Assembly (NCBI GenBank): GCA_034437035.1
Contig: DAOTUI010000310.1
Location: 1 to 64,000, forward strand
DNA length: 64,000 bases
Source of the DNA: CAKZQX01 sp034437035
GTDB lineage: Bacteria > Chloroflexota > Chloroflexia > Chloroflexales > Chloroflexaceae
Direction of reading: 5' to 3'
The notes below the pieces were generated by a model. The model searched no databases and was not told the origin of the DNA. It saw nothing but the letters and a program-made list of their open reading frames with translations. Shown here piece by piece: positions 1 through 8,628 of this stretch. Numbering within the stretch: position 1 is the first letter of the stretch; each line of letters starts with the position of its first letter. A program made the translations under genes and the position numbers.

Positions 1-314
1 TGGAACTGCAGCGCTGCGGCGTAGAGGTGGAAATCGCTACCACCGGCACTGCCGGGATGACGGCTGCCCAGACGCACGCCCCCAATGCGATTGTGCTGGA
101 CGTTGATCTGCCGGAAATTGACGGCTACAGCCTCTGCCGCAAACTCAAGTCGGACGCGGTGACGGCGCATATTCCCGTGATTATGCTGACGCATCGAGAT
201 GAGGCCCGGGATACCATGCACGGTCTGGAGGCCGGGGCGGAAGATTACATTCCCAAGGACTCCTTCGCCGAACAAAACCTGATGGAGGCGTTACGCCTGC
301 TGGGGGTGTTATGA
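1..314 (+). CDS. Response regulator receiver domain, 3' part (gene begins before the window)
   Basis: The reading frame is open from the first base and ends at TGA 312-314, so only the C-terminal part of a receiver domain is seen. The phosphoacceptor Asp lies in LDVDLPEIDG, the conserved Thr in MLTHRDE and the conserved Lys in PKDSF, so it should be competent for phosphotransfer. No output domain follows the receiver. It is therefore either a single-domain response regulator or the C-terminal receiver of a hybrid kinase, possibly a CheA-type hybrid given the chemotaxis genes downstream. The missing 5' part would decide this. The next gene starts 7 bases after the stop. Confidence 0.85.
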   Translation, partial: ELQRCGVEVEIATTGTAGMTAAQTHAPNAIVLDVDLPEIDGYSLCRKLKSDAVTAHIPVIMLTHRDEARDTMHGLEAGAEDYIPKDSFAEQNLMEALRLLGVL

Positions 315-321
315 GGTTGCC

Positions 322-717
322 ATGCAGACAGTAACACTTCCCTCAGTCCAGCGCATGCTGGTCCATGATGAATATGATGTCATTTCGCTCCGCCAGTCCA
401 TACGCCAGATGGCCCGGGCGGCCGGGTTGGGCTTGCCCAAGCAGGCCCGCATTACGGCGGCAATCAGCGAGATCGCGCGCATGCTGCTGTTGAATGGCAG
501 CGATGTCCAGTTTACACTGCGGGTATGCTTGAATGAACCCCGGCCGGCGTTGGAAGTATCATGCCGGTTGCCCGGCGTGGTTGCCGACATTGCGGCCGAC
601 GCATCCGGGCATACGCCACTGCTGGGTGAAGCCTGCTCGCTGGTAGATGAGTGGAGTCCCGCGCAGATCCATGCCGGCGCACTGTTAACCTTACGCATGT
701 GGCTTAATCAGAGCTAG
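322..717 (+). CDS. RsbT-like anti-sigma/serine kinase-type GHKL protein, degenerate
   Basis: A 131-residue protein whose N-terminal half matches RsbT-type regulatory kinases: a DVISLRQ segment, a LGLPKQARIT segment and then ISEIARMLL. In RsbT and RsbW this last motif is the N-box (SELARN) that binds Mg-ATP. Here the Asn is replaced by Met, and no clear GxGxGL loop follows, so catalytic activity is doubtful. It starts 7 bases after the receiver gene, with GAGG upstream overlapping that stop, which suggests co-transcription and a partner-switching role with the receiver. This could be a decayed or purely binding member of the family. Confidence 0.6.
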   Translation: MQTVTLPSVQRMLVHDEYDVISLRQSIRQMARAAGLGLPKQARITAAISEIARMLLLNGSDVQFTLRVCLNEPRPALEVSCRLPGVVADIAADASGHTPLLGEACSLVDEWSPAQIHAGALLTLRMWLNQS

Positions 718-1102
718 TGCCAAATCCGGTTAAAACCTTTTACTCTTGATTGTAAAAATATGCATTGCCGTCTTCGATGCAAGCCTGAATAACAGAGCTT
801 ACGTGGTTGAGATCTAAACCGGATGTTTCACCCGATGGAAGCCTGATGCGCCTGCGGCAGCATGGTACTCTCTTTTTCTTTTTCACAAACATGTTGCACA
901 AAGTGCAACATGTTTGTGAAAAAGAACTGGTCTCTTCCGCCCTGCCGGAGGCGATATACCCCGCCAAACGCGGGAGCGCCTGATACATATCAGCATTGGT
1001 CGTTTCACGGTTTTCGCTCATGTCGTGTTGTTCGGGGGTCCAAACTCCCACCGCGTAACTCCTGGGAATAAGTAGATTTAAGATAACCAGAAGTGGGGTA
1101 TT
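718..1102. other. Intergenic region holding repeat element A
   Basis: This 385-base gap between the RsbT-like gene and cheW contains the inverted-repeat element A (about 793-1066). Open frames reading through the palindrome are not credible genes. The last bases (1067-1102) would have to carry the ribosome-binding region of cheW; only a weak GGGG is seen at 1095-1098. Confidence 0.7.
793..1066 (+). repeat. Palindrome-bearing inverted-repeat element, copy A
   Basis: The left end (GCTTACGTGGT at about 796-806) and right end (ACCGCGTAACTCCTG, 1050-1064) form imperfect terminal inverted repeats. Inside are the subterminal arms CCTGCGGCAGCATGGTAC (851-868) and CCGCCCTGCCGGAGGCG (937-953). The central hairpin has two perfect 22-nt arms, 878-899 and 903-924, around loop AAA. 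The inner end of the left arm reads ACATGTTGCAC. This copy is longer than the others because of extra sequence between about 955 and 1035. Confidence 0.75.
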
Positions 1103-1609
1103 ATGAGCAATATGATTTTACCTGCTCCATCCGTTTCCGCCATACCGCGTGTGTCGGCCCAGGGCGCAACCCTGCTGGTCACGTTCAGTATTGAACGTCA
1201 GTGGTATGCGTTGCCGCTGGAGGCTGTGCTGCAAGTTGTGCGGCTACCGGCCCTGTTACACCTGGCGGGTGCGCCGCCAATCCTGTGTGGCATGCTCAAT
1301 TTGCATGGGCAGTATCTCCCCGTGCTGAGCGGGCGCTCGCTGATGGATGCTCCGGTGCAGTATGAACTAAATAACCAGATCATCGTTGTCGGTCAAATGG
1401 ACGCGCAATCGACGCCCCGCTTCGGCCTGCTGGTTGACCAGGTTCACGATGTGTACACCTGTTACGCTGGTCAGGTGACAGCCCTGGCACGGCATGCGGC
1501 GTCGGCATTTTTGCGCGGCGTGGTGCATATACAGGACCGTTCGATTCTGCTGTGCGATGTGGCGGAACTGCCGGCGCTTATTCCGGGTCAGCAGCAGGAT
1601 GAGGCATGA
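1103..1609 (+). CDS. cheW: CheW-like coupling protein
   Basis: A 168-residue CheW-domain protein. After a 25-residue leader it shows the typical beta-barrel pattern: LLVTFSIERQWYALPLEAVLQVVR, then the GMLNLHGQYLPVL loop (CheW usually has GxxNLRGxVLPV), and FGLLVDQVHDV toward the end. CheW scaffolds receptors and CheA at the membrane. Here it would serve a chemosensory-like complex whose kinase and receptor lie outside the window. Its last codons overlap the start of cheB by 4 bases (ATGA), which indicates translational coupling in a cheWBR operon. Confidence 0.9.
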   Translation: MSNMILPAPSVSAIPRVSAQGATLLVTFSIERQWYALPLEAVLQVVRLPALLHLAGAPPILCGMLNLHGQYLPVLSGRSLMDAPVQYELNNQIIVVGQMDAQSTPRFGLLVDQVHDVYTCYAGQVTALARHAASAFLRGVVHIQDRSILLCDVAELPALIPGQQQDEA

Positions 1610-2679
1610 ATAAACCTTCTTCCAACCAACTGATCCGGGTGTTAGTTGTCGAGGACTCGCGTCCACAGCGTGAGTTGCTGATCGGGTTGCTGCAAAACTC
1701 CGGTATGTTTCAGGTTGTGGGAATGGCCGGTGATGGGCGGGAAGCAGTCCTGGCAACGATGAAGCTGCGCCCCGATGTTATTGCTATGGATATTCATCTG
1801 CCCGTCATTGATGGCTATGAGGCGACGCGCCAGATTATGCAGCGCTGTCCTACGCCGATTGTCATGGTCAGCAGCAGCAACGGCGATGCCGAAATGCGCT
1901 CGGTGCAGTCGCTGGCGGCGGGAGCGCTGGCGGTGTTGCATAAGCCGGGTAGCCTGCACAGTGCCGGTAGCCAGGAAGAACGTACCAACTTCCTGACCAT
2001 GCTGCGCCTGATGGCGGGAGTCAAGGTGGTTACGCGCCACCCGCCGCGAACGCCGCCGGCGACTGGTGGGCTTCCCTACAGGAGCGACTCACAACCGCAG
2101 GTGCTGGCAATCGCCGCTTCAACCGGCGGCCCGGCCGCCGTGCAGACGCTCTTAAACGGACTCGAGGCGAACTATCCGCTGCCAATTCTGGTGGTGCAGC
2201 ATATTGCGCGGGGCTTTGTTAGCGCGCTGGTTGACTGGCTGAACTCGACGACGCCGCTGACGGTACAACTGGCGGAGCAGGATGAGCGCCTGCTGCCGGG
2301 GCATGTCTACCTGGCCCCCGATGATCGGCATATGCAGCTTGCCGGACGCGGGCGGGTCATGCTGCGTCCGGGTGTATCCACGGATCGCTACTGTCCCGGC
2401 GCTGATATTCTGTTCAACTCAGTGGCCCAGAACTATGGCGGGCGGGCCATCGGGGTGATTATGACCGGGATGGGCGATGATGGCGCGCGTGGGCTGTATG
2501 CGCTACGGGCAGCGGGTGGGTTGACGTTGGGGCAGGATGAAGCCAGTTGTGTGGTCTATGGCATGCCCCAGGCCGCAGTGATCGCCGGGGCTGTAGCGCA
2601 GGTCGAGTCGCTGGCGAACCTGGCAAATGTTGTTCTGGCGCTAACGGGAAAACCGGCTGAACGGGTGGCGGCAAAGTAA
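1606..2679 (+). CDS. cheB: Chemotaxis response regulator protein-glutamate methylesterase CheB
   Basis: A 357-residue two-domain enzyme that removes methyl groups from, or deamidates, glutamates on chemoreceptors when phosphorylated. The N-terminal receiver (about 10-130) has the acceptor Asp near residue 62 in AMDIHLPVIDG and the Lys in LHKPG. A Pro-rich linker follows at about 145-160. The catalytic domain keeps the triad: Ser near 172 in AASTGGPAAV, His near 199 in VVQHIARGF, and Asp near 291 in MTGMGDDGARG. The start overlaps cheW by 4 bases, and the stop is followed after 1 base by cheR. Confidence 0.95.
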   Translation: MNKPSSNQLIRVLVVEDSRPQRELLIGLLQNSGMFQVVGMAGDGREAVLATMKLRPDVIAMDIHLPVIDGYEATRQIMQRCPTPIVMVSSSNGDAEMRSVQSLAAGALAVLHKPGSLHSAGSQEERTNFLTMLRLMAGVKVVTRHPPRTPPATGGLPYRSDSQPQVLAIAASTGGPAAVQTLLNGLEANYPLPILVVQHIARGFVSALVDWLNSTTPLTVQLAEQDERLLPGHVYLAPDDRHMQLAGRGRVMLRPGVSTDRYCPGADILFNSVAQNYGGRAIGVIMTGMGDDGARGLYALRAAGGLTLGQDEASCVVYGMPQAAVIAGAVAQVESLANLANVVLALTGKPAERVAAK

Positions 2680-2680
2680 G

Positions 2681-4309
2681 ATGTCAAAACAAATGGAACT
2701 AAGCGCTGAACTCTATCCTCTTTTTCGGGATATACTGCTGAACCGGGCCGGTCTCTACTACCCCGAACGGAAGCGCGATGATCTGGCCTACGGTCTGAGT
2801 CATGCAGCGCATGCGGCCGGACTGCCCGATCTGCCGGCGCTCTATACCGATATTACCAATGGCGGCCCCTCCTGGGATACGGTACTGGAGCATCTCACGG
2901 TTGGCGAGACCTACTTTTTTCGGAATGCACCCCAGTTTGCGGCGCTACGTCGGCAGGTGCTGCCCGAGCTGATTCAGCGCCAGGCGAAGTTGCGCAGCCT
3001 GCGCCTCTGGAGCGCCGGGTGCGCCACGGGAGAGGAGCCCTATTCCCTGGCAATGACCATAAATGACATGCTGCCGGACGAAGCTACCTGGCAGGTAACC
3101 ATCCTGGCGACGGATCTCAATGCCGGCTTTCTGGACCGGGCGCGCGCGGCGTTGTACAGCAACTGGTCCTTCCGCGAAACACCGGAGGAACTGCGGAGCC
3201 GCTATTTTACCCCGGAAGAGAACCGCTGGCGGTTGCGTGCCGAAATTCGTCGCCGGGTTATCTTTGCCCGGCTTAACCTTGTTGAGGATATGTTTCCCGC
3301 GGTCATCAGTGGCACCTGTGCGCTCGATCTGATCTTCTGTCGCAATGTGATGATCTACTTTGATGAGGCCACTATCCGGCGCGTGGTTGACCGGCTCTAT
3401 CGGGCGTTGTCACCGGGGGGATGGTTATTCGTTGGGCATGCCGAGCCGCAGGCGAGTGTCTACCACCAGTTTGAGGTCCATAACTTCCCCAATACCGTGG
3501 TCTACCGCAAACCGCTTGATGCGCCGATGTTTGCGTTTGACTCCGCGCGGGGGGTCTTCGATGCGGGGGCCAACCCGATTCTTGATCCACAGTTTCAGCA
3601 GTCAGACCGTATTGTCCCGAGGCCCACCGTCAAGATCCAGGACCGCGTGCCGGTCTTGCCGGCGCCGATTGTCACCCCACCGGCAACCTTGCCGGCTCCC
3701 CAACGGACAGTTCCGCCGCTGCCGGCACCGGAGCAACCTGCTCCATCCGGGCCGGCGGCGCACGCACCCCAATCTTCGGCGACTTCCCGACCACCAACTG
3801 GTCTGTCCCAGCAACTCCAGCAGCGCATTACCACACATCTGGCCCAGGGCAACCGCGCTGCAGCGGAAACACTCCTGCGGGAACTGCTTGACGCCACACC
3901 CGATCATGTTGAGGCGCGCACCCGACTTGGTCGGCTCTATGCCGATCGGGGCGAGTGGGACGCAGCGCGGGAGCAGTGTGAGCAGGCGCTGGCGCATAAT
4001 CCGCTCACAACCGAGGCGCATTTTATCCTGGCGCAGATCTACGAGCACGAGGGGCAACTCGAGGCAGCCCTGGCCGCCTACCGCCGCACCGTTTACCTGG
4101 ATCGCACCTTTGTGGCCGGGATGGTGGGGATGGCGAATGTCTGGCGGCAGATGGGGCGGGTCAACGATGCGCTACGGGTCTACCGCAATGTCCTCAAGCA
4201 ACTGGCCTCCCACGACGCGCGTACCGCTATTCCGGGGCTGGACGGCACCACTGCCGGCGAGATCGTCGCGCTGGTGACACACCAGGTGCAGACAATGACC
4301 GCGTCATAA
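2681..4309 (+). CDS. cheR: CheR-type protein-glutamate methyltransferase with C-terminal TPR repeats
   Basis: A 542-residue protein that transfers methyl groups from S-adenosylmethionine to receptor glutamates. Residues about 1-275 form the CheR domain: GETYFFRN in the N-terminal part, the SAM-binding SAGCATGEEPYSLAM, FCRNVMIYFD and GWLFVGHAEP. A Pro/Ala-rich linker spans about 310-375, followed by three or so tetratricopeptide repeats (EARTRLGRLYADRGEWDAA, EAHFILAQIYEHEGQLEAA). Such CheR-TPR fusions are known from alternative-function chemosensory systems. It starts 1 base after cheB, so the three genes form one translational unit. It shares no end overlap with a further gene. Confidence 0.93.
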   Translation: MSKQMELSAELYPLFRDILLNRAGLYYPERKRDDLAYGLSHAAHAAGLPDLPALYTDITNGGPSWDTVLEHLTVGETYFFRNAPQFAALRRQVLPELIQRQAKLRSLRLWSAGCATGEEPYSLAMTINDMLPDEATWQVTILATDLNAGFLDRARAALYSNWSFRETPEELRSRYFTPEENRWRLRAEIRRRVIFARLNLVEDMFPAVISGTCALDLIFCRNVMIYFDEATIRRVVDRLYRALSPGGWLFVGHAEPQASVYHQFEVHNFPNTVVYRKPLDAPMFAFDSARGVFDAGANPILDPQFQQSDRIVPRPTVKIQDRVPVLPAPIVTPPATLPAPQRTVPPLPAPEQPAPSGPAAHAPQSSATSRPPTGLSQQLQQRITTHLAQGNRAAAETLLRELLDATPDHVEARTRLGRLYADRGEWDAAREQCEQALAHNPLTTEAHFILAQIYEHEGQLEAALAAYRRTVYLDRTFVAGMVGMANVWRQMGRVNDALRVYRNVLKQLASHDARTAIPGLDGTTAGEIVALVTHQVQTMTAS

Positions 4310-4891
4310 TGGCAGCATACCAGTGGGGCCTGTACAGAATCACTACAAAAATAACCACGGTAGTTGTTGGAGATGTACACGCTGTGCTTTGGTCTGGGTT
4401 CCTTTGTTCCGGATTCTCCCGAATATTGCAAGATATTTGTGAGATTCCCTGTATTTTCGATAAATATATAAAATTTCTTAAAATGCAGATAGTTGCCTGA
4501 TAAACAAAAGTTCTGCAACCAGCGAATTGCTGATTGTTTCGGGGGATTCGTCCGGAATGAGTGCCGTCTCCGGTTTTGTCTGATAAACAAATTGTCATTC
4601 CTCTGCCGTTCCCGCACGATGAAAATTCATAGCAGATCCAGGTTTATCTGGTAAGATAACGTATATGGCGTGATCCTGCACCCTGAAGGAGCCGCAAAGT
4701 AGTGGTAGAATGGTAGCAAGCGTTGTGTAACGCTGGACAGGGTTGCTGATACGCATAGTTGTACAGATAACGGCCTTGCCACCCGGCCCGAGTAGACATC
4801 CTGAATGTGTGACCGCTTTGTCGGCACAGATGTTGCTGTGGTTGGGGTTGTAAGAGGATGAGGCGGCGTCTGACGCCGTAGGGAGGAACAG
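4310..4891. other. Intergenic region, no gene seen
   Basis: About 580 bases between cheR and the next gene. Open frames here (for example 4309-4500) lack a ribosome site and family resemblance. The stretch 4430-4500 is AT-rich (TATATAAAATTTC), unlike the flanks. A segment near 4376-4425 resembles the short TTCCTTTGTTCC-type sequence near 45220. I see no clear terminator. Confidence 0.5.
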
Positions 4892-5218
4892 ATGGAAACG
4901 ATGGAAACGATTGATCAATTTACCGCTCTCGCCGCCGGTGGAAAGACCGTCACCATTACGATGCAGCAGGTTCCGGACGACAACACCTGGTTTGAAGTGT
5001 ATGCCGCCGATGAGTACATCGGGAAAGTCCACTGGCGCGCGGACACCGATGGCTACATGGCCCAGCAGGCCACCGGTGAGGGAGTTGGTAGTTTTCAAGC
5101 GTTGACCGAAGCTGAGGATGCGTTAATCCAGGCTATGGGCTATTACCCGGCTATCGCAACGCCCGAGCGCGATGTGGATATCGAGCCGGATATTCCCTCG
5201 GTTAATGACCCTCGCTGA
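4892..5218 (+). CDS. Small acidic hypothetical protein
   Basis: A 108-residue, strongly acidic protein with no signal peptide or membrane segment. The start is well supported: GGGAGGA lies about 5 bases upstream of ATG. The centre reads like a small beta-rich fold (TWFEVYAADEYIGKVHWRADTDGY), followed by a helical stretch (QALTEAEDALIQAMGY) and an acidic Pro-containing tail. I do not recognise the family. It stands alone, with cheR upstream and selB downstream, each separated by at least 240 bases, so no operon partner suggests a function. Confidence 0.6.
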   Translation: METMETIDQFTALAAGGKTVTITMQQVPDDNTWFEVYAADEYIGKVHWRADTDGYMAQQATGEGVGSFQALTEAEDALIQAMGYYPAIATPERDVDIEPDIPSVNDPR

Positions 5219-5466
5219 TTGTATATTTCCCCGTTTGTCGCGCTGATTGCGTCACCGGAAAGATGTAGATAGATCAACACGGAGGTGTATAGGGTCCAAC
5301 AATGGAGTTGTCATCCCGCTTCCGTGGTGGTTCTGGTCCGTTGTATACCGCGTATTGGTAAACTATTCGCCCCATCCTAATGTTCCTTGTCGGGCTTTTC
5401 GCCATATGCTGGAATAAGCCGGTTTTTCCGCTACCGCGTACGTATTGTCCAGATCTGGTTGTCAGC

Positions 5467-7317
5467 ATGTATGTTATCGGAACGGCCGGCCATGTTGATC
5501 ATGGCAAGTCCACCCTGATCAGGCAGTTGACCGGTATCGATCCGGATCGCTGGGAAGAAGAGAAACTGCGCGAGATGACGATTGATCTCGGGTTTGCCTG
5601 GCTGACGTTGCCCGGCGGACGTGAGGTTAGTCTGATTGATGTGCCCGGCCACGAGCGTTTCATCAAGAATATGCTGGCCGGCGTGGGCGGGATTGACGCG
5701 GCGCTGCTGGTGGTTGCCGCCGATGAGTCGGTGATGCCCCAGACGGTTGAACATCTGGCGATCCTGGATCTACTGGGCGTTACACACGGCGTGCTGGTCG
5801 TCACCAAGGCCGATCTGGTTGATGCTGCCTGGCTGGATCTGGTCTATGCGGATCTGGATGCGGCACTGCAAGGGACGAGTTTTGCCGCTGCGCCACGCGT
5901 GCTGGTATCGGCGCGCACCGGCCAGGGGCTGACGACGCTGCTCCAGACACTTGATGAACTGCTGGATTCTATGCCCACGCGCAGCCAGTCTGCCGGGGTG
6001 CCGCGCCTGCCGATTGACCGGGTGTTTACGATTGCCGGCTTTGGTACGGTTGTAACCGGTACTCTACTGGACGGGCCGCTGCATCCCGGTCAGGCGATCG
6101 AACTGCTGCCCCAGGGACTGCACGCCCGCATCCGCAGCTTGCAGATTCATAAGCAGCGCAGCAGCACAGCGCTGCCCGGAACACGCCTGGCCGTCAACCT
6201 GACCGGCGTGCATCCGGCTCAGATTGCACGCGGCGATCTGCTGACCCTCCCCGACGTGCTTACCCCTACCAGTCTGATCGATATGCAGTTACGCCTGCTC
6301 CCCACAGCCCCACGCCCGCTGGCACATAACACGCTGCTCGATCTCTTTATCGGGGCTGCCGAGGTACGCTGCTATGTGGCGCTCCTTGACTGCGAAACCC
6401 TCGAACCGGGCGCAACCGGATGGGTACAGTTACGCCTGCAGCGCCCAATTGTAGCGGTGCGCGGGGAGCGTTGCATTGTGCGGCAACCCTCCCCCAGTCT
6501 GACCATTGGCGGCGGAGTGATTGTGGATGGGCAGCCACCCCGCCATCGCCGCTTTCGGGCAGAGGTCATCACCGCCCTGGAGACCCGCGCGCAGGGTGCT
6601 CCCGATGAACTGGTGCTTCAGGCGGTCGGCGTTGCTGCACCGCGCCGCTGGGAAGATGTTCGGCAGAGCAGTGGGATGGATGCGCACAAGGCGCAGGTGG
6701 GGCGGGAGCTACTGCTGCGTGATGGTCGTCTCCTGCAACTCGGTGACGAGGTAGTGATCACGACGCAGGGGTGGCAGGCAACAGCAGCCCGGCTAACGGC
6801 GTTGCTACAAACCTACCATCAGCGCTTTCCCCTGCGGCGCGGGATGCCGCGGGAGGAACTGCGGCGGCGGCTGGCATTCGATCCGCTGCTGTTCAGTGCG
6901 GTGCTGGCGACGGCACATGAGCACGGCCTGATCGAGATGAGTGAGACGTATATCCGGCAGTCGGGGCACACGCCGGTGCTGACCCCGGAACAACGGCGCG
7001 CGGTAGATGCCTGCCTGCGGCGCATGCAGCAGTCGCCCTACCTGCCGCCCGCGCCCGATCTGGATGGGGAACTGCTGGCCTGGATGCTTGATCAGGAGTT
7101 GCTGGTGCGGATCAGCGACGATATCTATTTCCTGCCGGCAACCTACACCGAGATGCTGGACTGGGTGCGCACAACCATTGCCCAAGAGGGCAGCCTGAGT
7201 GTGGCTCAGTTTCGCGATCGCTTCGGCAGCAGCCGCAAGTATGCCCTGGCCTTCCTGGAGCATCTGGATGCACGCAGAATTACGCGGCGGAGTGGGGATG
7301 TGCGCCGGCTCATTTGA
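5467..7317 (+). CDS. selB: Selenocysteine-specific translation elongation factor SelB
   Basis: A 616-residue GTPase that brings selenocysteyl-tRNA to ribosomes paused at UGA plus a SECIS element. It shows G1 GHVDHGKST, a G2 region MTIDLGFAW (family form TIDLGFA), G3 DVPGHE and G4 TKAD. Then come the EF-Tu-like beta-barrel domains (TIAGFGTVVTGTLLDG) and a C-terminal run of winged-helix modules from about 400 onward, ending SRKYALAFLEHLD...TRRSGD, which is characteristic of SelB. The frame is open from 5380, but ATG 5467 starts the conserved MYVIGTAGHVDHG and is preferred. No selA, selD or tRNA-Sec is seen nearby. Confidence 0.92.
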   Translation: MYVIGTAGHVDHGKSTLIRQLTGIDPDRWEEEKLREMTIDLGFAWLTLPGGREVSLIDVPGHERFIKNMLAGVGGIDAALLVVAADESVMPQTVEHLAILDLLGVTHGVLVVTKADLVDAAWLDLVYADLDAALQGTSFAAAPRVLVSARTGQGLTTLLQTLDELLDSMPTRSQSAGVPRLPIDRVFTIAGFGTVVTGTLLDGPLHPGQAIELLPQGLHARIRSLQIHKQRSSTALPGTRLAVNLTGVHPAQIARGDLLTLPDVLTPTSLIDMQLRLLPTAPRPLAHNTLLDLFIGAAEVRCYVALLDCETLEPGATGWVQLRLQRPIVAVRGERCIVRQPSPSLTIGGGVIVDGQPPRHRRFRAEVITALETRAQGAPDELVLQAVGVAAPRRWEDVRQSSGMDAHKAQVGRELLLRDGRLLQLGDEVVITTQGWQATAARLTALLQTYHQRFPLRRGMPREELRRRLAFDPLLFSAVLATAHEHGLIEMSETYIRQSGHTPVLTPEQRRAVDACLRRMQQSPYLPPAPDLDGELLAWMLDQELLVRISDDIYFLPATYTEMLDWVRTTIAQEGSLSVAQFRDRFGSSRKYALAFLEHLDARRITRRSGDVRRLI

Positions 7318-7446
7318 GGATGGGCAACATTCCGAGGGTGCGGGCGTCAAATCCAGAGTTGGACAGTACGCAGAGCGCATGGTACACTTTCCAACTATAT
7401 ACTTTGCAATCCCTTAACAAATAAACAAAGACGAAAGGATGTGCTT

Positions 7447-8628
7447 GTGTCACAGCCAACGAATGACCTGCGCCGCCTGGGAACTATCCTGCTGGTAGGC
7501 GTTGTCGCCGGTGCAGGCGTCCGCTACTATATGGAGACCCGCGCGCGCACAATGGAGCAGCAGCGCAGCCCCCGCCTGATCGACTGGTCGCAGGCGCGGA
7601 AGGTAGCGTTGCGTGTTTCCCAGTGGGAGCAGGCTCCGATCCATGATCGTGCCCTGCGCCGCGAGCAGTATACGCGTCTGGTAGAGCGTAGCGAGCCGCT
7701 GATTGAGCGCTATCTGAATGTGCGTCTGCCGCAGCCAATCAACCGGGTCTATGTGTTTGACCGGCGGGAGTGGCTGGAGGCGAACTTTACCTCGTTTGAG
7801 CAACTGTTCAAGCCGATTGAAGAGATTTATGAGCGCAACGGCGGCGATCGTGGTCCTCTGGCGCTGCTGCTGGGCGACTTCAATGGCCGGGTCATCGGTG
7901 TGCAGATCGGTGCGCTGCTGGGCTTCCTGGGACGGCGGGTGCTGGGTCAGTATGATCTCAGCCTGCTTTCGCCCGATCCGGGGGCGCAGGGCGCGCTCTA
8001 CTTTGTCGAGCCGAATATCGGGCGGGTACAGACCCAACTTGGCCTGAATGACGAGGACTTCCGGCTCTGGATTGCGCTGCACGAGGCGACACACGCATTT
8101 GAGTTTGAGGCATACCCCTGGGTGCGGGAGCATTTCAATGGGCTGCTACGCCAGTATTTCGATCAACTGAATGAGCAGTTGGAGAGCCTGGGCAGCGGTC
8201 TAGGGAGCCTGCTGGGACGAGTTGCGCAGAACTGGGGCAGTGGTAGCCACTGGATCGAGTTGATGCTGACACCGCAGCAGCGGTTGCTGTTTGATCAGCT
8301 TCAGGCGCTGATGTCGCTGGTCGAGGGGTACAGCAACCATATTATGAATGCGATTGGGCGTCAACTGCTGCCCTCCTTTGAGCAGATCGAGCGGCGGGTG
8401 GCCCAGCGTCAGCAGACGAAAACGCTGCTGGAGCAACTGTTTAATCGCCTGACCGGTATGGATCTCAAGCTGGCGCAGTATCAGCAGGGTGAGGCGTTTG
8501 TGAACACGGTTGTACATGAGCGGGGTATCACCTTTGCCGCCAAGGTCTGGGAGCGCCCGGAGCATCTGCCGACGCTGGAGGAGATTCGTAACCCACAGCG
8601 CTGGATTACCCGGATGGATCGGGGCTAG
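7447..8628 (+). CDS. Zinc-dependent metalloprotease-like protein of the DUF2342 (zincin_2) family
   Basis: A protein of about 393 residues with a short hydrophobic N-terminal segment (ILLVGVVAGAGVRYY), so probably membrane-tethered. The motif HEATHAFEFEAYPWVREH carries a zincin HExxH, and a distal GYSNHIMNAIG segment could supply the third ligand region. Family members are often annotated as coenzyme-F420-associated proteins or zinc-dependent metalloproteases; no substrate is established here. GTG 7447 is preferred because AAGGA at 7435-7439 sits 7 bases upstream of it; GTG 7441 is too close. It is a single gene, followed by repeats. Confidence 0.8.
   Translation: MSQPTNDLRRLGTILLVGVVAGAGVRYYMETRARTMEQQRSPRLIDWSQARKVALRVSQWEQAPIHDRALRREQYTRLVERSEPLIERYLNVRLPQPINRVYVFDRREWLEANFTSFEQLFKPIEEIYERNGGDRGPLALLLGDFNGRVIGVQIGALLGFLGRRVLGQYDLSLLSPDPGAQGALYFVEPNIGRVQTQLGLNDEDFRLWIALHEATHAFEFEAYPWVREHFNGLLRQYFDQLNEQLESLGSGLGSLLGRVAQNWGSGSHWIELMLTPQQRLLFDQLQALMSLVEGYSNHIMNAIGRQLLPSFEQIERRVAQRQQTKTLLEQLFNRLTGMDLKLAQYQQGEAFVNTVVHERGITFAAKVWERPEHLPTLEEIRNPQRWITRMDRG

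Noticed and set aside
309..698. Reverse-strand frame of 129 codons opposite the RsbT-like gene
   Set aside because: It is the shadow of a forward gene with recognisable motifs and has no family resemblance.
740..1071. Frames on both strands through element A, and similar frames at 25175-25429
   Set aside because: They read through the palindrome and its arms; the apparent protein similarity between copies only mirrors the repeated DNA.
1606..2679. cheB receiver as a separate response regulator gene
   Set aside because: The frame continues without interruption into a complete CheB catalytic domain.
3360..4277. 305-codon forward frame inside cheR
   Set aside because: It is out of frame with a clear CheR-TPR protein and is Arg/Ser-rich as expected of a shadow frame in GC-rich DNA.
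4309..4500. 63-codon forward frame after cheR
   Set aside because: It starts at the last base of the cheR stop, has no ribosome site and falls in AT-rich intergenic sequence.
5219..5466. Possible tRNA-Sec upstream of selB
   Set aside because: No acceptor stem, TPsiC loop or CCA-like end could be found.
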